Source of the DNA: CALCMJ01 sp964475415 | GTDB lineage: Bacteria; Bacteroidota; Bacteroidia; Chitinophagales; Saprospiraceae | Length of the DNA stretch: 64,000 nucleotides | Assembly: GCA_964475415.1 (NCBI GenBank) | Contig: CAYYWZ010000002.1 | Location: forward strand, 79,720 to 143,719 | Direction of reading: 5' to 3' | Shown: piece by piece, positions 19,333 through 28,476 of the stretch | Numbering within the stretch: position 1 is the first letter of the stretch | Layout: every line of letters starts with the position of its first letter | Made by a program: the position numbers and the translations under genes | Notes under the pieces: model-generated | The model's database searches: none | What the model saw: the letters and a program-made list of their open reading frames with translations, nothing else | What the model was told of the DNA's origin: nothing

Positions 19333-19914
19333 TTAATGCATTCGATCTCCTCGTAAGGATAATTCATTCATAACAGTAGCTTCATAATTGAGATATTCTT
19401 GCCATCTTTTTTTCACACGATCTTCGTCAAAATATGTTTTGGCTAGGTCTATAAACATACGATAGTGGCCAGCCTCTGATACCATAAAACTGTGGTAGAA
19501 TTCCTTGAGCGAATCTTCAGCAATATGTAGAGATAATAATCTAAATCGCTCACAGCTCCTGGCTTCTATCAATGCAAAGGTTAGTAGTTTTTCTAGCAAT
19601 GCGTTTTCCCTCGAACCTCCTTTCTGTTGGAACTTTAATAACTTATTGACATATTCATCTTTACGTTGAGCGCCTAGGGTTAAGCCTCTTTTATCTAATT
19701 CCCTAAGAACCTGTCTGAAATGTCCCCACTCTTCGGTAACAATGGGAGCGAGACTATCTACTAATTCTTTTTTGTCAGAAAATCCTTGGATAAGAGAGAT
19801 GCAAGAGGTAGCTGCTTTTTGCTCGCAGAAAGCGTGATCTGTCAAAATATCTTCTAGGCTCATTTCAGCCATATTGACCCACCGAGGATCTGTCGGTAAT
19901 TTAAGTCCAAGCAT
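19333..19914 (-). CDS. miaE: tRNA 2-methylthio-N6-isopentenyladenosine-37 hydroxylase
   Basis: A 193-aa cytoplasmic diiron monooxygenase of the ferritin-like MiaE family, which hydroxylates the isopentenyl group of ms2i6A37 in tRNA. Ligand motifs of the four-helix bundle are visible: a Glu in DHAFCEQKAA, the ExxH in EEWGHF, the Glu in LIEARSCERF and the ExxH in SEAGHY. The length matches the family. It is convergent with the PorE-like gene and is preceded, 27 bp upstream, by a lipoprotein gene of the same orientation. The assignment rests on motif order and is strong. Confidence 0.9.
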   Translation of the reverse strand: MLGLKLPTDPRWVNMAEMSLEDILTDHAFCEQKAATSCISLIQGFSDKKELVDSLAPIVTEEWGHFRQVLRELDKRGLTLGAQRKDEYVNKLLKFQQKGGSRENALLEKLLTFALIEARSCERFRLLSLHIAEDSLKEFYHSFMVSEAGHYRMFIDLAKTYFDEDRVKKRWQEYLNYEATVMNELSLRGDRMH

Positions 19915-19941
19915 GTCTTATAGTTTTTTGGAGTAGTTCTC

Positions 19942-20595
19942 TTATTTTCTATCTATACAAGCCAGTTGATTTTTTATCAAATCGATGTTATAAATATCAT
20001 AGGTTTCAAAACCAGAAGTCCACATAATACCGATCTTGTCTATCTCAGTAGACTTGAGTTCTTTCTTCTGACTACCTTCTAATTTGAATATGCCATCATA
20101 GATAATCTTATTAGTCTTAGTATCTATTCTCGGTGTTGCATTTTTGAATGGTTTCAGCAGAACATCGTTTCCATTCATCAGCTGTATTCTCATATTTTCT
20201 TCCTTGGGAATCATACCATAAGATTTACCTGCGTTCTTAGAGTCGAACAAAAGCTTAAGGTATAAATAGTAATCTCCATCTAATATGCCTATACTACTGT
20301 AACACTTGAGATAGTCTCTATCTTTGTAATAGTTGGCTAGTTTTTCGTGTGTAAAATTGAATATATTTTCATAAGCTATTTCCTTCTTAGGCTTACCAGT
20401 TCTTTGGTCTGGTCCATCATAGGTGATTTTGCAAGGAGTAGCAATATTATATTGATTACTTTTTTCTACACTTAGTTCTTCTACAATACTGGCACTAGAT
20501 TTACAACCTTGAAAAAAGGCAGCTGAACCTAATAGGCAAATGTAAAAGAGGCACTTCATTGCGCTTTTAGAATTTATCATTTTCATAAGTAACAT
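19942..20595 (-). CDS. Hypothetical lipoprotein
   Basis: A 217-aa protein not recognised. It has a signal peptide with lipobox FFQGC, so it is probably a lipoprotein. ATGs at 20595, 20586 and 20559 all give a usable signal; the second or third would be more typical in length. The mature part is mixed alpha/beta with a KITYDGPDQRTGKPKKEI segment and repeated YDG/GDYY patterns, and two Cys residues towards the middle and the C-terminus. It precedes miaE by 27 bp, but a functional link is not suggested by sequence. Confidence 0.65.
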   Translation of the reverse strand: MLLMKMINSKSAMKCLFYICLLGSAAFFQGCKSSASIVEELSVEKSNQYNIATPCKITYDGPDQRTGKPKKEIAYENIFNFTHEKLANYYKDRDYLKCYSSIGILDGDYYLYLKLLFDSKNAGKSYGMIPKEENMRIQLMNGNDVLLKPFKNATPRIDTKTNKIIYDGIFKLEGSQKKELKSTEIDKIGIMWTSGFETYDIYNIDLIKNQLACIDRK

Positions 20596-20831
20596 TCACT
20601 ATAAATTTAAACAGGTGTTAGGGCTTTCTACACCCAGTTTTCATGTTATACTTCTATTTATCTTCGCTATTATTATGGTAATAGCTTATATAATAGTTTG
20701 TAATTAGGCGTATTTCGTCCTATTGTTCTACAAAAATAGGATATTTAGTCCGTTTATTTTAACTGCGAATCCATTTTAAACTTTATAGATGTCCGAAATT
20801 CGTAAATTGCAGTATAATTAGTAAACAAATT

Positions 20832-22967
20832 ATGGATCATACAAGACTATTCTTTTTCGTAATGATAATTTTTATGGGACTTACAAGTTGTGAAGATGGG
20901 CAAAGAACCTCAGATATAAGCTATCCAGAAACTTTCAGAGATACGTCTATAGTAGAGGATTATCATGGAACGCCAATTGCTGATCCGTATAGATGGTTAG
21001 AAGATGATAATTCACCAGAAACAACGGACTGGGTAAAGAGACAGAACGCAGTGACCTTCGATTATCTATCAGATATTCCCTTCAGAGAAGACTTCAAAGA
21101 GCGACTAGAAGGCCTATGGAATTATGAAAAGTTATCTGTTCCTTTTGAAAAGTCTGGTGTATATTATCAATACAAAAATGATGGATTACAAAATCAGTCT
21201 GTCCTATATGAACTAGATTTAGAAACAAAGAAACGTAAAGAAGTATTAGATCCTAATAAATTTTCGGATGATGGAACGAGTTCCCTAGGAGGTTTGTCCT
21301 TTAACAAGGATGGAAACTTACTTGCTTATCAGATTTCGGAAGGAGGATCAGACTGGAGAAAAGTGGAAATTAAGGATTTAGAATCAGGCAAGCTTCTAGA
21401 AGATAAGGTTGACTGGTTAAAATTCTCTGGCATCTCCTGGTATAAAGATGGTTTTTTCTACAGTAGATATCCGGAAACAAATGATGATCAAGCTTTATCT
21501 GGAGAAAACCAGTATCATGCTGTATATTATCATAAATTAGGCGATGATCAAAAAGACGATATTCTGATAAATGATAATCCTGACCATCCAAATAGAAATG
21601 TATATGCAGGAACAACGGAGGATGAAAAATATTTAATTTTAGGGACATCGGAATCTACTAGCGGAAATGCACTTTCTATCAAGGATTTATCAAGCTTAAA
21701 AAATCCTGTACAATCAGTTGTAAAAACTTTTGATGCGGATTACCAGTTGTCAGATAGTGAGGGTGATATGCTTTACTTCATCACAAACAAAGATGCATCA
21801 AAACAAAAATTAGTTAGCTTAAATGCAAAGAACTTAGCGGCTGGTTTTACAGATGTAATTAGTGAGTCTAAAAATCCACTAAGCAGTGTTACTAAGGTAG
21901 GAAATAAGTGGTATGCAGTGTATATAGTAGATGCGAGTAGTCAGATCAAAGTTTTTGACATACAAGGAAAATTTCTTAGAGATATAGAACTACCAGGCAT
22001 AGGAACCGTAGGTGGAATCAATGCGAATAAGGAGGGAGATAAAATCTTTTATGCTTTTACTTCTTTTACAGTTCCAAATACGATCTATAGTCTAGATGCA
22101 AACACTGGAGCTTCAGTGATCTATAATGCTCCGGATGTAGATTTTCCAGTACAAGATTATGTAACAGAGCAAGTATGGTACAAAAGTTATGATGGTACTA
22201 AGGTGCCTATGTTTATAACTCACAAGAAAGGTCTAGAATTAGATGGTAAGAGACCGACCCTACTTTATGGATATGGTGGTTTTGACATATCCATCTTACC
22301 TTCCTTCAGCATTACGAGATTACCTTTATTAGAAAATGGAGGTGTGTATGCAGTTGCGAATATTAGAGGTGGAGGTGAGTTTGGATCCGACTGGCACAAA
22401 GCTGGCACACTAGGGCAAAAGCAAAACGTATTCGATGATTTCCAAGCTGCGGCGGAATATCTTATAGAGAAAAAATATACATCCTCAGATAAGCTAGCTA
22501 TCGAAGGTAGATCTAATGGAGGATTATTAGTTGGGGCCTGCATGACTCAACGTCCAGATCTATACAAGGTAGCGTTTCCTCATGTAGGTGTTCTAGATAT
22601 GCTGAGATACCATAACTTCACGATAGGTTGGGCATGGGCTGGAGATTATGGCAGATCAGATGATCCAGAGGCCTTTAAGTATCTTAAGAAGTACTCACCT
22701 TTACATAATGTAAAAAATGTAGCTTACCCAGCTACTATGGTAACAACTGCAGATCATGATGATAGGGTAGTACCTGCGCATTCTTTTAAGTTTATTTCTG
22801 AGTTGCAGGATAAGCATGTAGGAGATAATCCAGTTATGATTAGGATAGAAACTTCAGCAGGACACGGTGCTGGAAAACCTACTTCTAAGAGGATAGAAGA
22901 GAGTGCAGATTTGCTAGCGTTTATGTTTCATAATATGAACGAAGGGGTAAAATATAATAAAGATTAG
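20832..22967 (+). CDS. Prolyl oligopeptidase family serine peptidase (S9A), lipoprotein
   Basis: A 711-aa exported peptidase that cleaves after proline in short peptides. A lipobox (GLTSC) follows the signal. The N-terminal motif DPYRWLEDDNSPET is characteristic of S9A. A seven-bladed propeller gates the catalytic domain. The triad is visible: Ser near residue 561 in EGRSNGGLL, Asp near 642 in TTADHDDRVVP, and His near 677 in AGHGAGKPT. The length is normal. It is followed by cdaA, whose apparent coding frame begins before this stop codon, suggesting translational coupling. Confidence 0.93.
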   Translation: MDHTRLFFFVMIIFMGLTSCEDGQRTSDISYPETFRDTSIVEDYHGTPIADPYRWLEDDNSPETTDWVKRQNAVTFDYLSDIPFREDFKERLEGLWNYEKLSVPFEKSGVYYQYKNDGLQNQSVLYELDLETKKRKEVLDPNKFSDDGTSSLGGLSFNKDGNLLAYQISEGGSDWRKVEIKDLESGKLLEDKVDWLKFSGISWYKDGFFYSRYPETNDDQALSGENQYHAVYYHKLGDDQKDDILINDNPDHPNRNVYAGTTEDEKYLILGTSESTSGNALSIKDLSSLKNPVQSVVKTFDADYQLSDSEGDMLYFITNKDASKQKLVSLNAKNLAAGFTDVISESKNPLSSVTKVGNKWYAVYIVDASSQIKVFDIQGKFLRDIELPGIGTVGGINANKEGDKIFYAFTSFTVPNTIYSLDANTGASVIYNAPDVDFPVQDYVTEQVWYKSYDGTKVPMFITHKKGLELDGKRPTLLYGYGGFDISILPSFSITRLPLLENGGVYAVANIRGGGEFGSDWHKAGTLGQKQNVFDDFQAAAEYLIEKKYTSSDKLAIEGRSNGGLLVGACMTQRPDLYKVAFPHVGVLDMLRYHNFTIGWAWAGDYGRSDDPEAFKYLKKYSPLHNVKNVAYPATMVTTADHDDRVVPAHSFKFISELQDKHVGDNPVMIRIETSAGHGAGKPTSKRIEESADLLAFMFHNMNEGVKYNKD

Positions 22968-23775
22968 TCCACTAATAAACATAGGGCCATTAGATATTAG
23001 AATATGGGATGTTCTGGATGTACTGATAGTAGCATATCTTATGTACGTGATGTACAAATTACTTAGAGGAACACTGGCATTTAATATTTTTATAGGTGTC
23101 GTTATTCTGTATATTATCTGGTGGTTAGTAGGCATACTAAATATGAATCTCCTCTCTATGTTACTAGGAAGGATAGTTGCCTTTGGCGTTATTATTTTGG
23201 TTATAATTTTTCAGCCAGAGGTCCGAGAATTTTTATTAGTTCTGGGTAATACTACCCTTAAAGGAAGACTCCGATTTCTGGAACGTATATTCGGACAAGG
23301 TGAAAATGTATTGTCTGTCAAAAATGTAAATATTCTGAGAGATTTTAAAACTGCATTTACAGAACTAAGTAAAACAAAAACAGGTGCGCTTATAGTATTT
23401 ACCAGAGAACCTGTTCCAGCCATAGAAAATACGGGAGATATTATTAACGGAGAAATATCCGCAGTACTTATAGAGAATATATTTTTTAAAAATGCACCGC
23501 TTCACGATGGTGCGATGATTATATATGGAGACAAAATTCGTGCAGCTAGATGTATATTACCAGTATCGAAGGATAAGAATTTGTCTAAAGACCTAGGACT
23601 CAGACACCGAGCTGGTATAGGCGTAACCGAAAATTCTAATGCACTCTCGATTATTATTTCTGAAGAAAACGGTCAGATATCTTATGCTTCTCATGGTAAC
23701 CTAGTAAGAAATATATCTCCAGAAAAAGCGAAAGATCTTATATCTACATTCTTGTATCCGCAAATAGAAAAATGA
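22963..23775 (+). CDS. cdaA: Diadenylate cyclase CdaA (c-di-AMP synthase), apparent non-AUG start
   Basis: Membrane enzyme making cyclic di-AMP from two ATP. N-terminal transmembrane helices precede a DisA_N (DAC) catalytic domain with the DGA motif (LHDGAMII) and RHR motif (LGLRHRAG). The first in-frame ATG is at 23041. However, the frame upstream of it reads LDIRIWDVLDVLIVAYL, which matches the conserved first membrane helix of CdaA, and stays open back to a TAA at 22948. No ATG, GTG or TTG occurs there; ATT at 22963 or ATA at 22957 would be rare starts. I list ATT 22963, which overlaps the upstream TAG. Its 3' end overlaps the next gene by 4 bp. The function is firm; the start is not. Confidence 0.85.
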   Translation: MSPLINIGPLDIRIWDVLDVLIVAYLMYVMYKLLRGTLAFNIFIGVVILYIIWWLVGILNMNLLSMLLGRIVAFGVIILVIIFQPEVREFLLVLGNTTLKGRLRFLERIFGQGENVLSVKNVNILRDFKTAFTELSKTKTGALIVFTREPVPAIENTGDIINGEISAVLIENIFFKNAPLHDGAMIIYGDKIRAARCILPVSKDKNLSKDLGLRHRAGIGVTENSNALSIIISEENGQISYASHGNLVRNISPEKAKDLISTFLYPQIEK

Positions 23776-24302
23776 AGATAGAACGTATAGAAGAGCTGTT
23801 GTTAAACAAGGTCGATCAGAAAGTTATACAACGTTTGCTGGTAGATAATTTTGAGTTTTATCCTCAGGATAGATTGTATTATTTGCAACCTCCTTATTTC
23901 AGAACAGTTGCGCGAGATGCCGGTAAGATAATAGGTCATGCAGCTGTGGATTATAGACAGATATCCTTAGAAGGAGAGAACAAATTAGTTTTTATGATTG
24001 CGGATGTGTGTGTAAAAGAGGAGTATAGAGATAGAGGAGTAGCCAGCAAAATAATTTTACATATAGAAAAGCTTGCTCTTAAGAAAAGTATAGAATTTCT
24101 AATTGCTATTTCCAAAGATCATCGATTATATCTAAGTCAAGGATTTAAACATAAGGTGAACAAAGCCAATTGGCTTATGTTTCATAACAATAAGTCATTA
24201 GGAATATCTAATCAGTTAATGGATGAAAGTTTACTCGTCAAAAGTTTGACAAAAAACAAATGGAATGATGGACTTTTAGATTTTCAAGGACCTTTATTTT
24301 AA
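23772..24302 (+). CDS. GNAT-family N-acetyltransferase
   Basis: A 176-aa cytoplasmic acyl-CoA-dependent acetyltransferase. The acetyl-CoA loop (motif A) is visible as VCVKEEYRDRGVASKII near residues 78-94, with the R-D-R-G-V-A core. The following segment YLSQGFKHKV is the usual beta-bulge part of the fold. Its ATG overlaps the cdaA stop (ATGA), so it is translationally coupled. The substrate is unknown. It precedes the M20 dipeptidase by 28 bp. Confidence 0.82.
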   Translation: MKIERIEELLLNKVDQKVIQRLLVDNFEFYPQDRLYYLQPPYFRTVARDAGKIIGHAAVDYRQISLEGENKLVFMIADVCVKEEYRDRGVASKIILHIEKLALKKSIEFLIAISKDHRLYLSQGFKHKVNKANWLMFHNNKSLGISNQLMDESLLVKSLTKNKWNDGLLDFQGPLF

Positions 24303-24330
24303 TTTACATAAGACATATATATAAATAGAA

Positions 24331-25719
24331 ATGAAAGAAATACAAGATTACATACAAGAGCATAAAGATAAATTTCTAGAAGAACTTCTAGACTTACTTA
24401 GGATGCCATCTATAAGTGCAGATCTAGCATATAAGCCTGATGTAATAAAAACGGCTGAATATCTAAAACAGAAGCTAGAGGAAGCAGGTGCTGATAAGGT
24501 GAAGTTATATGAAACGGCAGGAAATCCTGTACTATATGGTGAGAAGCTTATAGATCCATCATTACCTACGGTATTAGTCTACGGCCATTACGATGTGCAA
24601 CCGCCAGATCCTTTAGATCTGTGGGATTCTCCTCCATTCGAACCTGAAATAAAGAAAACTAAATTGCATCCTGATGGAGCTATTTTTGCTAGAGGTGCCT
24701 GTGATGATAAGGGACAGGCCTATATGCATTTCAAAGCTTTCGAAGCAATGATAAAAGCTGATGCACTTCCATGTAATGTAAAGTTCATGATAGAGGGAGA
24801 AGAAGAGGTAGGGTCGGAAAACCTAGGACCCTTCTGTAAGGAATATAAAGAGATGCTAGCTTGTGATGTAGTGCTCTTATCAGATACTTCTGTTATAGCT
24901 AATGATATCCCTTCCATCACTACAGGGCTGAGAGGACTTTCTTATCTAGAAGTAGAAGTTACTGGAGCCAACAAAGACTTACACTCAGGTGTATATGGAG
25001 GAGCGGTAGCCAATCCTATAAATGTACTCTGTGAGATGATTGCTAAGATGAAAGATGAAAATAAGTCTATAGCAATTCCTGGATTCTATGATGATGTTGT
25101 AGTTGTTTCAGAAGCGGAACGAACAGAAATGAATAAAGCTCCATTTAATCTAGATAATTATAAAGAAGGTCTAGGGATCAGTGAGGTAGAAGGAGAAAAG
25201 GATTATACTACCCTAGAAAGGACGTCTATTCGTCCGACTTTAGACGCTAATGGTATATGGGGAGGCTATATAGGAGAAGGTGCTAAAACGGTATTACCTT
25301 CTAAAGCATTTGCAAAGATAAGTATGAGACTGGTGCCTAATCAAGATCCTGAAAAAATAACTAAGCTGTTTACAGAATTCTTTGAGTCTATTGCGCCTGA
25401 GAGTGTAACGGTGAAAGTTCATCCTCATCACGGAGGACAACCTGCGGTAACACCTACAGATACACCAGAATATATGGCTGCACACAAAGCTATGGAGACA
25501 ACTTATGGTAAGATGCCTATTCCACAGAGATCAGGAGGTTCTATCCCTATAGTAGCACTGTTCGAAGAAGTATTCGGTGTGAAAAGTGTATTGATGGGCT
25601 TTGGTTTAAACTCGGATGATATACATTCGCCAAACGAACATTACGGACTATTTAACTATTATAAAGGGATAGAAACTATTCCTTATTTTTTCAAATATTA
25701 TGCGGAGTTAAAACGTTAG
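24331..25719 (+). CDS. M20-family metallodipeptidase
   Basis: A 462-aa cytoplasmic dinuclear-zinc dipeptidase of the M20 clan (CNDP-like dipeptidases). Metal ligands and the catalytic acid appear in order: His in VYGHYDVQP (about 87), Asp in ARGACDDKGQ (about 122), the EE pair in EGEEEVGSENL (about 156), Asp in LLSDTS, and the distal His in DDIHSPNEHY (about 431). The lid domain includes the usual DLHSGVYGG segment. No signal peptide is present. It probably degrades peptides released by envelope peptidases such as the S9A enzyme upstream. Confidence 0.92.
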   Translation: MKEIQDYIQEHKDKFLEELLDLLRMPSISADLAYKPDVIKTAEYLKQKLEEAGADKVKLYETAGNPVLYGEKLIDPSLPTVLVYGHYDVQPPDPLDLWDSPPFEPEIKKTKLHPDGAIFARGACDDKGQAYMHFKAFEAMIKADALPCNVKFMIEGEEEVGSENLGPFCKEYKEMLACDVVLLSDTSVIANDIPSITTGLRGLSYLEVEVTGANKDLHSGVYGGAVANPINVLCEMIAKMKDENKSIAIPGFYDDVVVVSEAERTEMNKAPFNLDNYKEGLGISEVEGEKDYTTLERTSIRPTLDANGIWGGYIGEGAKTVLPSKAFAKISMRLVPNQDPEKITKLFTEFFESIAPESVTVKVHPHHGGQPAVTPTDTPEYMAAHKAMETTYGKMPIPQRSGGSIPIVALFEEVFGVKSVLMGFGLNSDDIHSPNEHYGLFNYYKGIETIPYFFKYYAELKR

Positions 25720-25807
25720 GAAACTTTATGACCAATTCTTCTAAAAAAGTACGCTAGTTATTACTGCGTATAATTCAAAATTTATTTTCTTTTTAAAAAA
25801 ATTTAAG

Positions 25808-26461
25808 ATGCGAAAAATCTATTTATCATTAATATTAATAATTACATACACGAGTTTTATGAGTGGACAAAATACAGATTCTCTTAGTTATAGCCTAGGG
25901 GTTATTATAGCACAGAATGTAAAGCAACAGGGAATAGAAGGCGTTAACGCCGATAAGATGGCAAAGGCAATAAATGATGTTTTGACAGATCAGCCTCTGG
26001 AACTTAGTTTCGAAAAATCGAATCAGATATTTGGAGGCTATGTTCAACAAATGAAAATGAAGGAGCACGAAGGAAACAAGAAAGCAGGAGAAGATTTTCT
26101 AGCAATGAACAAATCTAAGGCGGGTGTAACAACAACTGCTTCCGGATTACAATATGAAATTATCAAGCCAGGTGCAGGTGCTAAACCAGCTTTGACAAGT
26201 AAGGTAAAAGTTCACTATCACGGAACCCTTATTACAGGAGAAGTTTTTGATAGTAGTGTAGATAGAGGAGAGCCAATATCATTTCCTCTTACGGGTGTAA
26301 TCCAAGGATGGCAAGAAGGTGTTCAGCTTATGCCTGTAGGTGCCAAGTATAGATTCTTTATACCTTATGACTTAGCTTACGGAGAAAGAGGATCTGGTGG
26401 AAAAATAGCTCCATATTCAGCACTTGTTTTTGATGTGGAATTATTGGATATAGAGCAATAA
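25808..26461 (+). CDS. FKBP-type peptidyl-prolyl cis-trans isomerase, exported
   Basis: A 217-aa periplasmic folding factor. A signal peptide ends at MSGQ, followed by an FKBP_N dimerisation domain (about residues 24-105: DSLSYSLGVIIAQN) and a C-terminal FKBP domain (about 115-217) with KVKVHYHGTLITGEVFDSS, GVIQGWQEGVQLMPVGAKY and the typical end FDVELLDI. The length and arrangement match FkpA/FklB/Mip-type proteins. It stands as a single gene followed by small lipoproteins. Confidence 0.92.
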   Translation: MRKIYLSLILIITYTSFMSGQNTDSLSYSLGVIIAQNVKQQGIEGVNADKMAKAINDVLTDQPLELSFEKSNQIFGGYVQQMKMKEHEGNKKAGEDFLAMNKSKAGVTTTASGLQYEIIKPGAGAKPALTSKVKVHYHGTLITGEVFDSSVDRGEPISFPLTGVIQGWQEGVQLMPVGAKYRFFIPYDLAYGERGSGGKIAPYSALVFDVELLDIEQ

Positions 26462-26499
26462 GAAAGGGTTTTGTTATATTACTTATTAAATTATAAAAT

Positions 26500-26775
26500 A
26501 TGAATAAGTTAAGTTTTTTCTTTTGTGTAATACTTGCAATTTCTTTTTCTATGACTTCTTGCGGTGGTGATGACTGCGAAAATATAGAGTCTAAAGCACA
26601 AGAATTAAGTGAAGCTGCTACTACTTACAATGCAGATCAGTCAGATGATAATTGTCAAAATTATGTCAAAGCTCTTGAGGACTATATAGAAGCGTTAGGC
26701 GGAGATTGTAATGGACAGGATTATAGTGCTGTAATAGCGGCAAGTCAAACGACCATAGATGTTTTGGGTTGCTAG
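26500..26775 (+). CDS. Small Cys lipoprotein, paralogue 1 of 3
   Basis: A 91-aa putative lipoprotein (signal then MTSCGGDDC). The mature part has four further Cys residues and a helical pattern with NCQNYVKALEDYIEAL, ending in LGC. It shares a layout with the next two genes: SCG-D-D-xxC after the lipobox, an NC-x2-Y-x6-Y core, a mid Cys and a terminal Cys. Function is unknown. It is followed by an intrinsic terminator, so it is a separate unit. Confidence 0.75.
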   Translation: MNKLSFFFCVILAISFSMTSCGGDDCENIESKAQELSEAATTYNADQSDDNCQNYVKALEDYIEALGGDCNGQDYSAVIAASQTTIDVLGC

Positions 26776-26824
26776 AATAATATAACAAGCCTTAGACGAT
26801 TCATATAGACCTTAAAAAGAAAAG

Positions 26825-26853
26825 AGATTAGCGACAATGCTAATCTTTTTTTT
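26825..26853 (+). terminator. Intrinsic terminator after small lipoprotein 1
   Basis: AGATTAGC/GCTAATCT perfect 8-bp stem with a 6-nt loop (GACAAT), followed by eight T residues. Confidence 0.9.
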
Positions 26854-26972
26854 CATATAATAATGTAAATCAGCTTTATACATATTAATTTTTTATGTAT
26901 GTATAATATTTGTATTTTGTTTTGGGTTATTATATCACAATATTGAATTAAACACCTCGAATATCTATTTAT

Positions 26973-27284
26973 ATGAAAAAACTGAAAAACTTCATTCCTC
27001 TAGTCTGCCTATTAAGCACATTATATATAAGCTGTGGAGATGATGTGGATTGTACTGAAACTACGCTAAATGCGATTATGACTGAGGAATTGACAAAAAT
27101 ATCTAATGCCGCATTAGATTATACCCTTGATCCAAGTGCCGCTAATTGTACTAACTATACTACTGTGCTACAAGCCTATGTAGATCGCATTGCTGTCTAT
27201 AAGGACTGTCCAACGGTAGATCAAGATTCATTTCAAGAATCCCTTACTACAGCACAAGGCATTATCGATGATCTTCCCTGCTAA
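26973..27284 (+). CDS. Small Cys lipoprotein, paralogue 2 of 3
   Basis: A 103-aa putative lipoprotein with lipobox YISC and then GDDVDC. The core NCTNYTTVLQAYVDRI, a mid Cys in YKDCPTVD and a terminal LPC align with the genes on either side. The mature protein is acidic and predicted helical. The four Cys beyond the lipid-bearing one could form two disulfides in the periplasm. Function is unknown. Confidence 0.75.
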   Translation: MKKLKNFIPLVCLLSTLYISCGDDVDCTETTLNAIMTEELTKISNAALDYTLDPSAANCTNYTTVLQAYVDRIAVYKDCPTVDQDSFQESLTTAQGIIDDLPC

Positions 27285-27367
27285 TTTTTTTATAGATTAG
27301 TAGGAACACATTATGATACAATTTCGTTAGGAGATTGTACAAATATTAGTAAACTCAATATATTAAA

Positions 27368-27679
27368 ATGAAAAATATTCTTTATTTCTTTTTTGCTCTA
27401 TGTATGGTAACTGTTTCATTCTCATCTTGTGGTGATGATGTTGTGTGTGAATTAGCTGCTGCAAATACTGCCATATCGGAATCTACTGCTGATATTAATG
27501 CTGCTATAACAGCATTTAATCAAGAAAATTCTGAAGAAAATTGTGATAACATAGAAGATGCTTATAATGATCATATTGATCTATTAAGAGATTTTGATGC
27601 TTGTCCAGATTTAGATATGATGTTGCTAGATGATGCAATCCAGACAGCTATAGATGAGCTCAATGCGTTGAACTGTTAG
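27368..27679 (+). CDS. Small Cys lipoprotein, paralogue 3 of 3
   Basis: A 103-aa putative lipoprotein with lipobox FSSC and then GDDVVC. It keeps the pattern NCDNIEDAYNDHIDLL, FDACPDLD and terminal LNC. It is closest in length and spacing to paralogue 2, 83 bp upstream. It is acidic and probably helical. It is followed by a strong terminator. No known family recognised. Confidence 0.75.
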   Translation: MKNILYFFFALCMVTVSFSSCGDDVVCELAAANTAISESTADINAAITAFNQENSEENCDNIEDAYNDHIDLLRDFDACPDLDMMLLDDAIQTAIDELNALNC

Positions 27680-27725
27680 ACTACAGGAAATTACTTTTCC
27701 TATAGTATCAGAAATATTAAAAGAT

Positions 27726-27757
27726 AAAAAGGACTTGCAATTGCAGGTCCTTTTTTT
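27726..27757 (+). terminator. Intrinsic terminator after small lipoprotein 3
   Basis: AAAAAGGAC pairs with GTCCTTTTT around TTGCAATTGCAG, which is itself self-complementary in part; the T-run extends to seven residues. Confidence 0.85.
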
Positions 27758-27801
27758 GTTTATAGCTGACTATTCTTTGCAATAAGACTTATATTTGGAT
27801 T

Positions 27802-28476
27802 ATGCATATAGACATTATAACAGCTCTACCAGAATTATTAGAATCACCACTATCGCATAGTATTATGAAGCGGGCACAAGACAGAGGTTTACTCTCTGTA
27901 AATATTATTTCGCTCAGATCTTATGGCTTAGGAAAACATAGGCAGATAGACGATTACCAATATGGTGGGGGAGCGGGAATGGTCATTATGCCTGAGCCCT
28001 TAGATAAGTGTATAGAAGATTGTAAATTAAAAAAGGAATATGACGAGATTATATTCTTGACACCTGATGCCCCTAGATACAATCAGAAACTAGCCAATCA
28101 ACTTTCTCTACAGTCCAATCTACTGATGATCTGTGGTCATTACAAAGGAATAGATCAACGAATCAGAGATCAGCATGTTACGATGGAAATCTCTATCGGA
28201 GACTATGTCCTTTCAGGAGGAGAAATAGCGGCAGCTGTCCTAGTAGATTCCATAGGAAGATTGATCCCTGGAGTGCTCAATGATGAAACCTCTGCTCTCA
28301 CAGATTCATTCCAGGATGACCTATTGGCTCCTCCAGTATATACGCGACCAGCAAATTACAAAGGTTGGGAAGTTCCAGAAATTCTTCTTTCCGGACATGA
28401 CGCTAAGATAGAAGAATGGCGATCATCCCAAGCGGAAGAAAAAACCAAAAAGCTTAGACCTGATATGTTGGAGTAG
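27802..28476 (+). CDS. trmD: tRNA (guanine-37 N1)-methyltransferase
   Basis: A 224-aa SPOUT methyltransferase that makes m1G37 in tRNA and prevents +1 frameshifting; essential in most bacteria. Canonical features: MHIDIITALPELLESPL start, DDYQYGGGAGMVIMPEP, the trefoil-knot SAM-binding segment ICGHYKGIDQRI, then SIGDYVLSGGE and DSFQDDLLAPPVYTRP. The length is normal. It stands alone, without the usual rpsP-rimM-trmD-rplS neighbours. Confidence 0.97.
   Translation: MHIDIITALPELLESPLSHSIMKRAQDRGLLSVNIISLRSYGLGKHRQIDDYQYGGGAGMVIMPEPLDKCIEDCKLKKEYDEIIFLTPDAPRYNQKLANQLSLQSNLLMICGHYKGIDQRIRDQHVTMEISIGDYVLSGGEIAAAVLVDSIGRLIPGVLNDETSALTDSFQDDLLAPPVYTRPANYKGWEVPEILLSGHDAKIEEWRSSQAEEKTKKLRPDMLE

Noticed and set aside
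27790..27797. TATATTTG as a promoter -7 element for trmD
   Set aside because: It ends only 4 bp before the start codon, too close unless the message is leaderless, and no -33 partner is well spaced.
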